Shown: positions 15,968-24,719, numbered from the stretch's first letter. The stretch is DNA of 26,487 nucleotides from Bacillota bacterium (GCA_023434365.1 JAEYSV010000054.1:1-26487); one strand, 5' to 3'. Notes: a model not told the origin generated them from the letters alone. Program-made: numbers and translations.

Positions 15968-15993
15968 AAAAAAGGAGCTTTCGCTCCTTTTTT
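15968..15993. terminator. Bidirectional terminator between the membrane protein and lysC
   Basis: Perfect arms AAAAAAGGAGC and GCTCCTTTTTT around loop TTTC (15979-15982) end in T-runs on both strands, between two convergent genes. Confidence 0.92.
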
Positions 15994-16044
15994 ATTGCAT
16001 ATTAACGTAATTTACTTCAAATATATCAGATCACAAACCGTTTG

Positions 16045-17253
16045 TTAAAAGTTTATAAATTTATCATGTACGGAGTTCATTGCTTTATCTACATATGCAT
16101 CATCAATTAATACTGTAACTCTGATTTCTGATGTGCTTATCATCTTAATGTTAACTCCTACATCATATAATGCTTCAAACATTTTTGCTGCAACTCCAGC
16201 ATTTGACATCATTCCTGCACCTACAACAGATACTTTTGCGACATTCTTTTCAACATCAATTTGTTCACATTTCAAACTCGATTCTCTATGACTTTCCAAT
16301 ATTAGAACAGCTTCATCTACCACATCTTCTGCTACAGTAAAGCTAATATCTTTTGTTCCATCACGGCCAACCGATTGAAGAATAATATCGACATTAATGT
16401 TATGTCTTGCTAAATGATTAAATAATTTGAAGGCCACTCCTGGCTGATCCTCTAATCCGATTACTGCGATTCTTGCTGTGTTTCTATCACACGCTACCCC
16501 GCTAACAAGCATTTTTTCCATATCTACTTCCTCCTTCACAACGGTTCCTTCTGATAAATTTAAGCTGGAACGCACAACTAATTGAACTCCATATTTTTTA
16601 GCCATCTCTACAGAACGATTATGCAGAACTCCTGCTCCTAAAGTAGCAAGTTCCAACATCTCATCATAGGTAATAGCATCCAATTTACGAGCTTTTTTTA
16701 CAACTCGGGGATCTGCGGTATAGACACCGTCAACATCTGTATAAATTTCACAAGCATCAGCATTTAATGCTGCTGCAAGTGCTACAGCTGTAGTATCAGA
16801 ACCTCCACGTCCTAACGTCGTGTAGTCATCATATTTATTTATTCCTTGAAATCCGGTAACAATAACAATCCTTTTATTCGCTAATTCATTTTTAATCCGT
16901 TCCGTATCAATTCTTTTTAATCTTGCATTACCATACACACTAGTGGTATGCATAGCAACCTGAAAAGCATTTAGTGATACTGCCGGAACTCCATATGCAT
17001 TTAATGCCATAGCCATTAAAGCGACACTTGTCTGCTCTCCAGTAGTGAGTAACATATCCAGTTCTCGCTTAGGCGGATTCGGATTAATCTCTTTTGCTTG
17101 CTCAATTAAGATATCTGTCATCTTTCCCATGGCAGATAATACAACCACTACATCATTGCCCTTTTTATAATCCTCCATACATCTTCTGGCAACGTTCAAA
17201 ATTCTCTCTTTATCGGCTACTGATGTACCGCCGAATTTCTTCACAATTAGCAT
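16045..17253 (-). CDS. lysC: Aspartate kinase (probable alpha and beta products)
   Basis: Aspartokinase phosphorylates aspartate, the first step to lysine, threonine and methionine. The 402-residue protein opens with VKKFGGTSV and has TTGEQTSVALMAMAL, TLGRGGSDTTAVALAAAL and the YTDVDGVYTADPRVV stretch of the kinase domain. Two ACT domains follow (from about 262: IAVIGLEDQPGVA; about 342: VSVVGAGMMSNAGVA) for feedback control by an amino acid. AGGAGG lies 5-6 nt before ATG. An internal ribosome-binding site before Met245 should yield a separate regulatory beta subunit. It is last in the operon after the PheB-like gene, hom and the putative homoserine kinase. No lysine riboswitch is seen. Confidence 0.97.
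   Translation of the reverse strand: MLIVKKFGGTSVADKERILNVARRCMEDYKKGNDVVVVLSAMGKMTDILIEQAKEINPNPPKRELDMLLTTGEQTSVALMAMALNAYGVPAVSLNAFQVAMHTTSVYGNARLKRIDTERIKNELANKRIVIVTGFQGINKYDDYTTLGRGGSDTTAVALAAALNADACEIYTDVDGVYTADPRVVKKARKLDAITYDEMLELATLGAGVLHNRSVEMAKKYGVQLVVRSSLNLSEGTVVKEEVDMEKMLVSGVACDRNTARIAVIGLEDQPGVAFKLFNHLARHNINVDIILQSVGRDGTKDISFTVAEDVVDEAVLILESHRESSLKCEQIDVEKNVAKVSVVGAGMMSNAGVAAKMFEALYDVGVNIKMISTSEIRVTVLIDDAYVDKAMNSVHDKFINF
16519..16536 (-). promoter_or_regulatory. Internal ribosome-binding site and start for the aspartokinase beta subunit
   Basis: Inside lysC on the minus strand, AAGGAGG (16530-16536) sits 8 nt before the in-frame ATG of residue 245 (16519-16521). The predicted product is the 158-residue ACT-domain half. 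Bacillus subtilis aspartokinase II is known to make its beta subunit from just such an internal start. Confidence 0.7.
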
Positions 17254-17284
17254 AGCTGCCTCCTACTACTATTTATTTTTTCTC

Positions 17285-18484
17285 TTATAGTTCAAGTAAC
17301 TGATTAATAAGAGTATAACCTTCTTTACATTCATAACCGGTGGTTCTGGCCATTCGCTCGTTATACTGCCAAACTTGCTCAAATGGTTTTGTACTATCAT
17401 ATAAAAGATATGGTACCGGGTCACTGGTATGGGTCCGACAGGCAATTGGAGTCGGATGATCTGGTAATATTAGCATACGATAATCCGTATGTAAACGTTC
17501 CAACTCTGCTCTCATCACTTTAATGACTCTTTGATCGATTTCTTCTATTGCCTTAATCTTATTTTCCACATTTCCTTGATGTCCCATCTCATCAGGAGCT
17601 TCCACATGTACATATACAAAATCATAACCTTCGTCTACCAACGCAGTTACGGCAGCTTTCGCTTTTCCTTCATAATTCGTATGTAGCGTTCCGTTTGCTC
17701 CTTCAACATTCACAACCTTCATTTCAGCACCGACAGCAATTCCTTTCAAAAGGTCTACAGCAGAAATCATAGCACCTTTCTTACCAGTTTTCAAGGCAAA
17801 GGAATCAAGTTTTGGACGAGTCCCTGCCCCCCAAAACCAAATAGAATTAGCTTTATTCAAACCCTTTTTGGCACGGTCCCTATTAATAGGATGATTATTC
17901 AATATATCATATGATTTTTTCATCATATCCCGTAAGACTTCGTCGGCTGGGAGGAACGATCCAATCGTCTTTCCTAAAATATCATGAGGTGGTGTTAAAT
18001 CAACCACTTTTCCCTGATCCCAGATTGTCAAATGACGATAGCTTGTTCCCACATAGAATTTATAACAGTTATCTTCTAATTCTTGTCTCACGGCATTCAA
18101 TAAGATTTCTGCATCTTCTGTCGATATCTCACTTGCACTATGGTCAATAATTACTTTATCTATATAATCTTCTTCTTCAGATAAAGTAACAAGATTACAA
18201 CGCAATGCTACATCGGTTAGTATCATATCTACTCCGATGCTTAATGCCTCTAACGGAGAACGTCCCGTATAATATTTTCGCGGATTATACCCCAGTACTG
18301 CCAAGTTAGCAGTATCACTTCCAGGACTCATTCCTTCTGGAATTGTATGCACCATTCCCAACTCAGATAATGGTGCCAAATGATCCATAGCAGGAGTTTT
18401 GGCTACTTCAAGCGGAGTTTTTCCCCCAAGAATGTCTAAAGGTTCATCAGCCATGCCATCTCCTAATATAATCACATACTTCAT
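17285..18484 (-). CDS. Phosphoglycerate-mutase-like protein, probable homoserine kinase
   Basis: The 399-residue protein belongs to the alkaline-phosphatase superfamily, close to the archaeal-type cofactor-independent phosphoglycerate mutase (ApgM). Visible are the N-terminal GDGMAD (Asp9), the catalytic-type serine in SPGSDTANLAVLGY (Ser56), HVEAPDEMGHQGN and LPDHPTPI for metal binding. A branch of this family has been proposed to be a homoserine kinase. The location between hom (19-nt gap) and lysC (31-nt gap) in one operon favours that role here, and no classical GHMP thrB or thrC is in the window. A glycolytic mutase is the alternative. GGGAG precedes the ATG. Confidence 0.85.
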   Translation of the reverse strand: MKYVIILGDGMADEPLDILGGKTPLEVAKTPAMDHLAPLSELGMVHTIPEGMSPGSDTANLAVLGYNPRKYYTGRSPLEALSIGVDMILTDVALRCNLVTLSEEEDYIDKVIIDHSASEISTEDAEILLNAVRQELEDNCYKFYVGTSYRHLTIWDQGKVVDLTPPHDILGKTIGSFLPADEVLRDMMKKSYDILNNHPINRDRAKKGLNKANSIWFWGAGTRPKLDSFALKTGKKGAMISAVDLLKGIAVGAEMKVVNVEGANGTLHTNYEGKAKAAVTALVDEGYDFVYVHVEAPDEMGHQGNVENKIKAIEEIDQRVIKVMRAELERLHTDYRMLILPDHPTPIACRTHTSDPVPYLLYDSTKPFEQVWQYNERMARTTGYECKEGYTLINQLLEL

Positions 18485-18503
18485 GCTACTCCCTCTTTCC
18501 TGC

Positions 18504-19709
18504 TTAAAAAGCTACTCGGATACGACTTATTACCTGCCCACAGTCATTTGCCTTTTGATTAAACTCCTGTTCAGTCATATACTCAGTAACGAAAGCAAAT
18601 TCACCTTCTATATTAGCATTTACTTCATTGGCAATAGTAAACATAGCTTGTGCCATTTCCTTTTTACTCTCCGGAACCCGTACAAAGAAACGGTGACTAG
18701 CATTTGCAATATCTGCAAGTTCCAATTTATCTTTCTTCCATATTGTCATAATATTCGTACCAATATGTTTTGCTGCATCAATTACATCGGCTACTACTGC
18801 ACTAGCAGTTGGAAGCTTTCCAGCTCCTTTTCCATAAAACATGGTGTCACCAAGGATATTACCTTTTACAAAAATTCCATTAAATACATCATTCACGCTA
18901 TAAAGTGGATGTTCTGAATCAATCATTACAGGCGCTACCATTGCATATACACCATCTTCTTGTTTGCGGCTTGTTCCAACAATTTTAATACTCGCACCTA
19001 ATGCTTTTGCATATTTCATATCTTTAGTAGTAATTGAAGTAATACCTTCTGTATAGATATCTTCATAATCTACCTGTTGTCCAAATGCCAATGAACTCAA
19101 GATGGCAATCTTACGACAAGCATCATACCCTTGTACATCTGCTTCTGGATTACGCTCAGCATATCCTTTTTCCTGAGCCTCTTTGAGCACTGTCTCAAAA
19201 TCAACATCTTCATTAGCCATTTTTGTTAAAATATAATTAGTCGTGCCATTTAGTATACCGGTTATTTCCTGTATCTCATCCGCCGTCAGAGATTGATTTA
19301 ATGGTCTGATAATTGGAATTCCCCCACCTACACTTGCTTCAAAAAGAAAGTTGACTTGATTTGCTTTTGCAAGTTCAAGAAGTTCTGCACCATGCTTTGC
19401 AACAAGTTCCTTATTAGAGGTGCATACACTTTTTTTGCTCTTCAATGCCTGTGTAACAAATTCATATGCCGGATGAATTCCCCCCATTGTCTCAACAACA
19501 ATAGATACTTCTGGATCACTTACAATTGTGTTATAATCATGAACTACTTTTTCCTGAATTGGATCCCCCGGAAAATCCCTCAAATCAAGGACATATTTTA
19601 CGTTAATTGGCTGTCCGGCTTTTAGGGCAATACTTTCGTAGTTCGTATTTATGACCTCTACTACCCCAGAACCTACCGTTCCATAACCTAATACACTTAT
19701 ATTTATCAT
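18504..19709 (-). CDS. hom: Homoserine dehydrogenase
   Basis: Hom reduces aspartate semialdehyde to homoserine, the branch to threonine and methionine. From the chosen ATG the product is 401 residues. It has an N-terminal Rossmann motif GYGTVGSG (8-15), the TSNKELVAKHG stretch, EASVGGGIPIIRPL, GILNGTTNYILTKM and the GKGAGKLPTASAVVADV region, with a short C-terminal region (RFFVRV…) that may be an ACT domain. AGGAG lies 7 nt before this ATG. The longer frame beginning at 19763 would overlap the upstream ACT gene and lacks such a site. The start is 10 nt after that gene's stop, so the operon is tight. Confidence 0.96.
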   Translation of the reverse strand: MINISVLGYGTVGSGVVEVINTNYESIALKAGQPINVKYVLDLRDFPGDPIQEKVVHDYNTIVSDPEVSIVVETMGGIHPAYEFVTQALKSKKSVCTSNKELVAKHGAELLELAKANQVNFLFEASVGGGIPIIRPLNQSLTADEIQEITGILNGTTNYILTKMANEDVDFETVLKEAQEKGYAERNPEADVQGYDACRKIAILSSLAFGQQVDYEDIYTEGITSITTKDMKYAKALGASIKIVGTSRKQEDGVYAMVAPVMIDSEHPLYSVNDVFNGIFVKGNILGDTMFYGKGAGKLPTASAVVADVIDAAKHIGTNIMTIWKKDKLELADIANASHRFFVRVPESKKEMAQAMFTIANEVNANIEGEFAFVTEYMTEQEFNQKANDCGQVISRIRVAF

Positions 19710-19719
19710 ATAGCCACTC

Positions 19720-20157
19720 CTAACTAAAGATTTTGAACAATTGAATTCCCTGCAATTTTTCAATCGTAGTTATTAACACCGAAATATCCTGCGCATATGG
19801 CAGAATTTCTACACTAAGCATAACTAACGCTATTCCACCTACTGGAATTGCCTGATTAATGGTCAGTATATTAGCACCAAAACTTGCTATCTGATTCAAA
19901 ACACTCGATAAAAGCCCTGGTTGATCAACCATTTGAATCATAAAGGTGATATTTCGTCCACCGCCTTTTTCATGAAAATGAAAAATGTCATCTTTATACT
20001 TATAGAAAGAACTTCTGCTAATACCCACTGCTTCTGTTGCTTCCTGTACTGTCATATCCTTATTTGATTCTAGCAGATGCTTTGCAGCGATTACATTTAA
20101 TAAAACCTCTGGCACTGCTCTTTTCTTTATTATATAAAATTGATTATTATCTTGCAT
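19720..20157 (-). CDS. pheB: PheB-like protein with HTH-like N-terminus and ACT domain
   Basis: The 145-residue protein closely resembles the B. subtilis PheB/UPF0735 family in length and motifs. The N-terminal third (VQEATEAVGISRSSFYKYKDDIF) looks like a helix-turn-helix. The rest is an ACT domain (FMIQMVDQPGLLSSVLNQIASFGANILTINQ) that would bind an amino acid. It is first in the hom/kinase/lysC operon, so a feedback regulator of aspartate-family synthesis is a reasonable guess; no function is established by the sequence. AAAGGTGAT lies just before this ATG. The upstream in-frame ATG (20182-20184) has a site 11 nt away and is the less likely start. Confidence 0.85.
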   Translation of the reverse strand: MQDNNQFYIIKKRAVPEVLLNVIAAKHLLESNKDMTVQEATEAVGISRSSFYKYKDDIFHFHEKGGGRNITFMIQMVDQPGLLSSVLNQIASFGANILTINQAIPVGGIALVMLSVEILPYAQDISVLITTIEKLQGIQLFKIFS

Positions 20158-20205
20158 ATTATCACCTTTGTTTGCATCACACATACATTTGTATTTCCTA
20201 GAAAG

Positions 20206-20234
20206 ATGTTACCATATTTTATTATAGATAGCAA
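20206..20234 (-). promoter_or_regulatory. Promoter for the pheB-hom-kinase-lysC operon
   Basis: TTGCTA (20229-20234), a 17-nt spacer and TAACAT (20206-20211) with an extended -10 (TGGTAACAT). It lies immediately downstream of a strong terminator (20247-20293). Confidence 0.6.
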
Positions 20235-20246
20235 CCTAGTGGGACT

Positions 20247-20293
20247 AAAAAAAATGACGAATTTATACCAATTTTTCTTAAGAAATTCGTCAT
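20247..20293 (-). terminator. Strong terminator upstream of the amino-acid operon promoter
   Basis: On the minus strand an 11-bp perfect stem (20254-20264 with 20283-20293, ATGACGAATTT/AAATTCGTCAT, 18-nt loop) is followed by eight T residues. It probably ends the secA-prfB-cheW transcript about 145-190 nt after cheW. The alternative is a leader attenuator if a promoter lies further upstream. Confidence 0.8.
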
Positions 20294-20337
20294 AGTTCCC
20301 TAATTTTTCTAAGTTGATGCATGAATTATCTTTGTTT

Positions 20338-20355
20338 TATGAATAATTATTCATA
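20338..20355. repeat. 18-bp perfect palindrome between cheW and the amino-acid operon
   Basis: The sequence TATGAATAATTATTCATA is its own complement. A half-site copy (ATGAATTATC) lies close by at about 20321-20330. It could be a protein-binding site. Confidence 0.55.
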
Positions 20356-20379
20356 TCATCCTACTAATTTGGAACTAAT

Positions 20380-20430
20380 ACAGTAATAGAAAGAGTAAAA
20401 GTCTATGACTTTTACTCTTTCTATTACTGT
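20380..20430. repeat. 24-bp perfect hairpin directly after cheW
   Basis: Arms 20380-20403 and 20407-20430 are perfectly complementary around TAT, starting 7 nt after the cheW stop. No T-run follows on the minus strand, so it is probably not an ordinary terminator. A role in RNA 3'-end stability or processing is possible. Confidence 0.85.
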
Positions 20431-20437
20431 TCCCCAA

Positions 20438-20914
20438 TTACTGCTCTACAGTTTCAAATTGTTTAACAATTTTATTCATATTCTTTCTCTCTGCTTCATT
20501 CATCATATAATCAGCATTAATTGCTAGAATTAGTAACCCTCTATGATTTACTATACCTTCTACATAAGCCGTCTCATCTGCTTTTATTACAGCAGGAGGC
20601 TCATGGAATTCTTTATTACTCACTTCAATTATTTCACTTACTCCATCGACTTTAAATGCACAAGTGATAGCCTCCGATTTTGCAATAATAAATTGATTTT
20701 GCACAGATGAACTGTCTTCCTCAATTTTTAATTTTTTATGAAGACTGTATACAGGAATTATTTCACCTCGTAGATTAAGAATTCCGTCAATAAACTGTGG
20801 TGCATTTGGCACAGGAATGACTTCTTTAATGTTCTCAATCATAAAAACATATTCCATACTCATTCCATATGTCTGTGTCCCAATTTGAAATAATACAAGC
20901 TTTTTGTTCTCCAT
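20438..20914 (-). CDS. cheW: CheW-type chemotaxis adaptor
   Basis: CheW couples chemoreceptors to the CheA kinase. The 158-residue protein from the chosen ATG is a single CheW domain: VLFQIGTQTYGMSMEYVFMI, VPNAPQFIDGILNLRGEIIPVYSLHKKL, and later EIIEVSNKEFHEPPA and YVEGIVNHRGLLILAINAD. Seven nucleotides separate GGAGG from this ATG; the ATG two codons upstream is only 1 nt from it. It lies 36 nt after the prfB stop on the same strand and is likely cotranscribed with secA and prfB, an unusual place for a chemotaxis gene. The MCP at 9917-12040 could be a partner, but a stand-alone role is possible. Confidence 0.93.
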   Translation of the reverse strand: MENKKLVLFQIGTQTYGMSMEYVFMIENIKEVIPVPNAPQFIDGILNLRGEIIPVYSLHKKLKIEEDSSSVQNQFIIAKSEAITCAFKVDGVSEIIEVSNKEFHEPPAVIKADETAYVEGIVNHRGLLILAINADYMMNEAERKNMNKIVKQFETVEQ

Positions 20915-20950
20915 ACTCATTCCTCCTGTTTGGGTTATCCAAAGCGTACC

Positions 20951-22061
20951 TTAGTTTTTTATACTGTTCCATTTCAGATAAGCATTAATAAATGGGTCGA
21001 TATTGCCATCTAAAACACTTTGAGCATTACCAATCTCTTCATTTGTCCGATGATCTTTTACCATCGTATATGGTTGTAACACATAAGAACGAATTTGATT
21101 CCCCCACCCAATTTCCTTTATTTCTCCTCGGATGTCATTTTCCTTCATCTGATTTTCCTGTTGTTTTTGCAGATATAATTTTGCCTTCAGCATTTGCATT
21201 GCTTTATCTTTATTACTATGCTGAGAACGTTCATTTTGACACTGCACAACAATACCCGTAGGAAAATGAGTAATTCGGATTGCGGACGAAGTTTTATTAA
21301 CATGCTGCCCACCTGCTCCACTTGAGCGGTATGTGTCAATTCTTATATCGTCATCATTTATTTCTATATCAAGGTCTTCTTCAATATCTGGCATAACATC
21401 ACAAGATACAAAGGAAGTCTGTCTTTTACCGGCTGCATTAAATGGCGAGATTCGTACTAAACGATGTACTCCTCGCTCACTTTTTAGGTAGCCATAGGCA
21501 TTTTCTCCTTTTATCTCAAGAGTGACTGATTTAAAGCCTGCTTCCTCTCCATCAAGAAAATCAATCAATTCCGTTTGAAAGCCTTTTTTATCAGCCCAGC
21601 GTTGGTACATACGATACAACATATTTGCCCAATCACAACTTTCTGTCCCACCCGCTCCAGCATGAAGTGTCAGTATCGCATTATCCTTATCATATTCATC
21701 GGATAGCAAAGTACTGATTCTTAGTGTATCAAAATCAGAGATAAATTGATCTAACATTTGCTGTATTTCATTAACAAGAGAGTTGTCATTCTCTTCATAA
21801 CCCATTTCTAACATTGTTTCAATGTCTTCATACTGAGTAAGAAGACTCTTGTAAACTTGAACTGTATCCTTTAGATTCTTAAGTTCTTTCATATGCTTTG
21901 TGGAGCGCTCTGGATTATCCCAGAACCCCGGGGCCTCTAGCTGCGCTTCAAGCTCTTCAATTTTTAACCTCTTATTTTCGAGGTCAAAGTGAATCCCCCA
22001 CTTCAGCTAATGGTTTTTCATAAGTTCCCAGCACATATTTTATCTGGTCTAATTCAACCAT
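20951..22061 (-). CDS. prfB: Peptide chain release factor 2, expressed by programmed +1 frameshift
   Basis: RF2 ends translation at UGA and UAA. The gene is in two frames: 22061-21987 (25 codons), then an in-frame UGA at 21986-21984, then 21985-20951 after a +1 shift, joining to a 369-residue protein, the normal RF2 length. The second part has the stop-recognition tripeptide SPF (in VRISPFNAAGK) and the catalytic GGQ (SGAGGQHVNKTSSAIR). The shift site is CTT-TGA-C preceded by a G-run, the classical autoregulatory arrangement. AGAGGTG lies 5 nt before ATG. It lies 30 nt downstream of secA. An annotation beginning at 21892 would lack the N-terminus. Confidence 0.96.
21983..21999 (-). promoter_or_regulatory. 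prfB programmed frameshift site
   Basis: On the minus strand GGGGG (21995-21999) lies a few bases before CTTTGAC (21983-21989). Reading CTT then slipping one base past the UGA gives GAC and restores the RF2 frame. Low RF2 favours the shift. Confidence 0.9.
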
Positions 22062-22091
22062 GTCTTCACCTCTTTCAATCAAGTAATATTA

Positions 22092-24659
22092 TTATTGTCT
22101 TCCACAGCAATATTTATATTTCTTACCGCTGCCACATGGACATGGATCATTTGGTTGAATTTTTTTCCCTTGACGTTTTACAGGACCTTTTGCAAGGGTG
22201 TCATCCATATTAGTTCCTGTCACCTTAGCAACTTCTTCCCGCTCCACTTTCTGCTCTACTTTTACATGCATTAAAGTTTTAACGGTCTCCTCATAAACGG
22301 ATTGAATCATTGCATCAAACATCTCAAATCCCATGAATTTGTATTCTACAACCGGATCCCTTTGTGCATAGCTCTGAAGACCAATTCCCTGTCGTAATTG
22401 ATCCATATCATCAATATGATCCATCCATTTTCTATCAATGATTTTCAGTAAAATAACACGTTCCACTTCTCGAATTGATACTTCTTCTGGAAACTCCGCT
22501 TCTTTCTCCTCATAGAGCTTTACGGTAGTCTCTTTAATCTGCTGCATCAACTCGGATTTAGTTATTGAACTCATTTGATTTGACGTGATAGTAATAGGAC
22601 TTACAGGAAAATATTCACTTAATTCACGATTTAATTCGTCCATATCCCATTCACTTGGATCCTGATCATTATTTATAATACGATTAACTAATGTTTCAAC
22701 AAGGTCAGTAATCATTTTAAGAATGGTATCACGCATACTTTCACCATCGAGTACACGTCTTCTTTCTTTATAGATTACCTCACGTTGTTCATTATTAACC
22801 TGGTCATACTCCAATAAGTTTTTACGGATACCATAGTTATTATCCTCAATCTTTTTCTGAGCACGCTCAATGGCACTATTTAACATTTTATGATTAATTT
22901 CTTGACCTTCCTCAATTCCCATCGTATTAAACATACTTATCATACGCTCAGAACCAAACAGTCTCATTAAGTCATCTTCTAGTGAAATGTAGAACTTGGA
23001 CTCTCCAGGGTCTCCTTGACGTCCTGCACGTCCACGTAACTGATTATCAATACGTCTTGATTCATGACGTTCCGTACCAATAATCTTTAATCCGCCCAAC
23101 TCGGATACTCCTTCGCCAAGCTTAATATCCGTACCACGACCAGCCATATTAGTTGCAATCGTTACTGCACCTTTTTGACCGGCATTAGCTACAATTTCCG
23201 CTTCCATTTCATGGAACTTAGCATTTAAAACTTTATGAGGAACACCCTTTTTACGCAACAGTTCGCTAATCTCTTCTGAAGCCTCAATTGTAATAGTACC
23301 AACAAGCACCGGTTGACCTATTTTATATGCTTCGACAATCGCATTAATTACTGCTGTAATCTTCTCTTTACGAGATTTAAATACTGCATCATTAAGGTCT
23401 TTTCTAGCCACTGGTTTATTGGTTGGAATTTCAACTACGTCCATTCCATAGATGTCACGGAATTCTTTCTCTTCTGTTAAAGCGGTACCCGTCATACCGG
23501 CTTTCTTATTATACTTATTAAAGAAATTCTGGAAAGTAATAGTTGCTAATGTCTTACTCTCCCTCTTAATCTTAACTTTTTCTTTTGCTTCAATTGCCTG
23601 ATGTAATCCATCAGAATATCGACGTCCTGGCATAATACGTCCAGTAAACTCGTCAACAATCAAGATCTCATTGTCTTTGACAACATAGTCCTGATCACAA
23701 AACATCAGATTATGTGCACGTAATGCCAAGTCAATATGATGTTGAATGTCTAAGTTTTCCGCATCTGATAAATTGTCTAGATGGAAGAATCTTTCAACTT
23801 TTTGTACACCTTGCTCTGTTAGGACTACATTTTTATCTTTTTCATTAACAACAAAATCTCCGGTTTCTTCCCCTTCTAATTTCATGATAATGTCCATTTT
23901 GGATAATTCTTTTGCAGTACCCTTTTCTAGCTGTCTGGCAAGAATATCACAAGCTTCATATAGCTTTGTTGATTTGCCACTTTGTCCAGATATGATTAAA
24001 GGTGTTCTTGCCTCATCAATTAATACCGAGTCAACCTCATCCACAATTGCATAATGAAGATCACGTTGAACTAAATTAGACTCATAGATTGCCATATTGT
24101 CACGAAGGTAGTCAAACCCTAACTCGTTGTTAGTACAATACGTAATGTCACATCCGTATGCTTCCTGCTTTTCGTCCGTGTTCATGCTATTTAAAATAAC
24201 ACCTACGGTAAGTCCCAGATACTGGTGCACTTGTCCCATCCATTCAGCATCACGTTTTGCTAGGTACTCGTTTACAGTTACAATGTGGACCCCTTTTCCT
24301 TCTAAGGCATTCAAATAGGCTGGTAATGTCGAAACTAAAGTTTTACCTTCACCAGTACGCATTTCGGCAATTCTTCCTTGATGAAGAATAATTCCACCTA
24401 TTAACTGTACATCATAATGTCTCATACCAGTCGTACGAATGGATGCTTCCCTAACTACTGCATAAGCCTCTGGAAGGATATCGTCTAAAGTTTCTCCTTT
24501 CGCTAATCTATCTTTGAACTCTTGTGTTTTTGCCTTCAGTTGTGAATCAGACAGAACTTTTGTACTACTTTCTAACTCATTAATCTTATCAACAATAGGT
24601 TTTAACCGCTTAACTTCTCGCTCACTATGAGTGCCAAATATTTTTGTTATTAATCCCAT
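22092..24659 (-). CDS. secA: Preprotein translocase ATPase SecA
   Basis: SecA drives proteins through the SecYEG channel using ATP. From the chosen ATG the protein is 855 residues, with Walker A MRTGEGKT (100-107), the DEVDSVLIDEARTPLIISG motor motif, TGTALTEE, TNMAGRGTDIKL and LRGRAGRQGDPG in the second motor domain. It ends in the zinc-binding tail CPCGSGKKYKYCC, which binds SecB or ribosomes in many bacteria. An in-frame GTG at 24669-24671 lies directly at AGGAG and is a poor start. The ATG at 24657-24659 has 11 nt spacing and gives the more usual N-terminus (MGLITKIFGTHSE). It heads the secA-prfB-cheW operon. Confidence 0.97.
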   Translation of the reverse strand: MGLITKIFGTHSEREVKRLKPIVDKINELESSTKVLSDSQLKAKTQEFKDRLAKGETLDDILPEAYAVVREASIRTTGMRHYDVQLIGGIILHQGRIAEMRTGEGKTLVSTLPAYLNALEGKGVHIVTVNEYLAKRDAEWMGQVHQYLGLTVGVILNSMNTDEKQEAYGCDITYCTNNELGFDYLRDNMAIYESNLVQRDLHYAIVDEVDSVLIDEARTPLIISGQSGKSTKLYEACDILARQLEKGTAKELSKMDIIMKLEGEETGDFVVNEKDKNVVLTEQGVQKVERFFHLDNLSDAENLDIQHHIDLALRAHNLMFCDQDYVVKDNEILIVDEFTGRIMPGRRYSDGLHQAIEAKEKVKIKRESKTLATITFQNFFNKYNKKAGMTGTALTEEKEFRDIYGMDVVEIPTNKPVARKDLNDAVFKSRKEKITAVINAIVEAYKIGQPVLVGTITIEASEEISELLRKKGVPHKVLNAKFHEMEAEIVANAGQKGAVTIATNMAGRGTDIKLGEGVSELGGLKIIGTERHESRRIDNQLRGRAGRQGDPGESKFYISLEDDLMRLFGSERMISMFNTMGIEEGQEINHKMLNSAIERAQKKIEDNNYGIRKNLLEYDQVNNEQREVIYKERRRVLDGESMRDTILKMITDLVETLVNRIINNDQDPSEWDMDELNRELSEYFPVSPITITSNQMSSITKSELMQQIKETTVKLYEEKEAEFPEEVSIREVERVILLKIIDRKWMDHIDDMDQLRQGIGLQSYAQRDPVVEYKFMGFEMFDAMIQSVYEETVKTLMHVKVEQKVEREEVAKVTGTNMDDTLAKGPVKRQGKKIQPNDPCPCGSGKKYKYCCGRQ

Positions 24660-24719
24660 AACTAATTTCACTCCTACTATATTAACTATAAATTCCGAAA
24701 TCTTAAGTAATCACATTCT

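Noticed and set aside
16045..17284. Lysine riboswitch in front of lysC
   Set aside because: Only 31 nt separate lysC from the upstream gene, leaving no room; the operon leader also shows no L-box or T-box motif.
18399..18917. Plus-strand 172-codon frame opposite hom and the kinase gene
   Set aside because: It is fully antisense to two strongly supported genes and has no recognisable motif.
20951..21892. prfB as a truncated or broken gene
   Set aside because: The missing N-terminus is found upstream in another frame joined by the standard CTTTGAC programmed frameshift.
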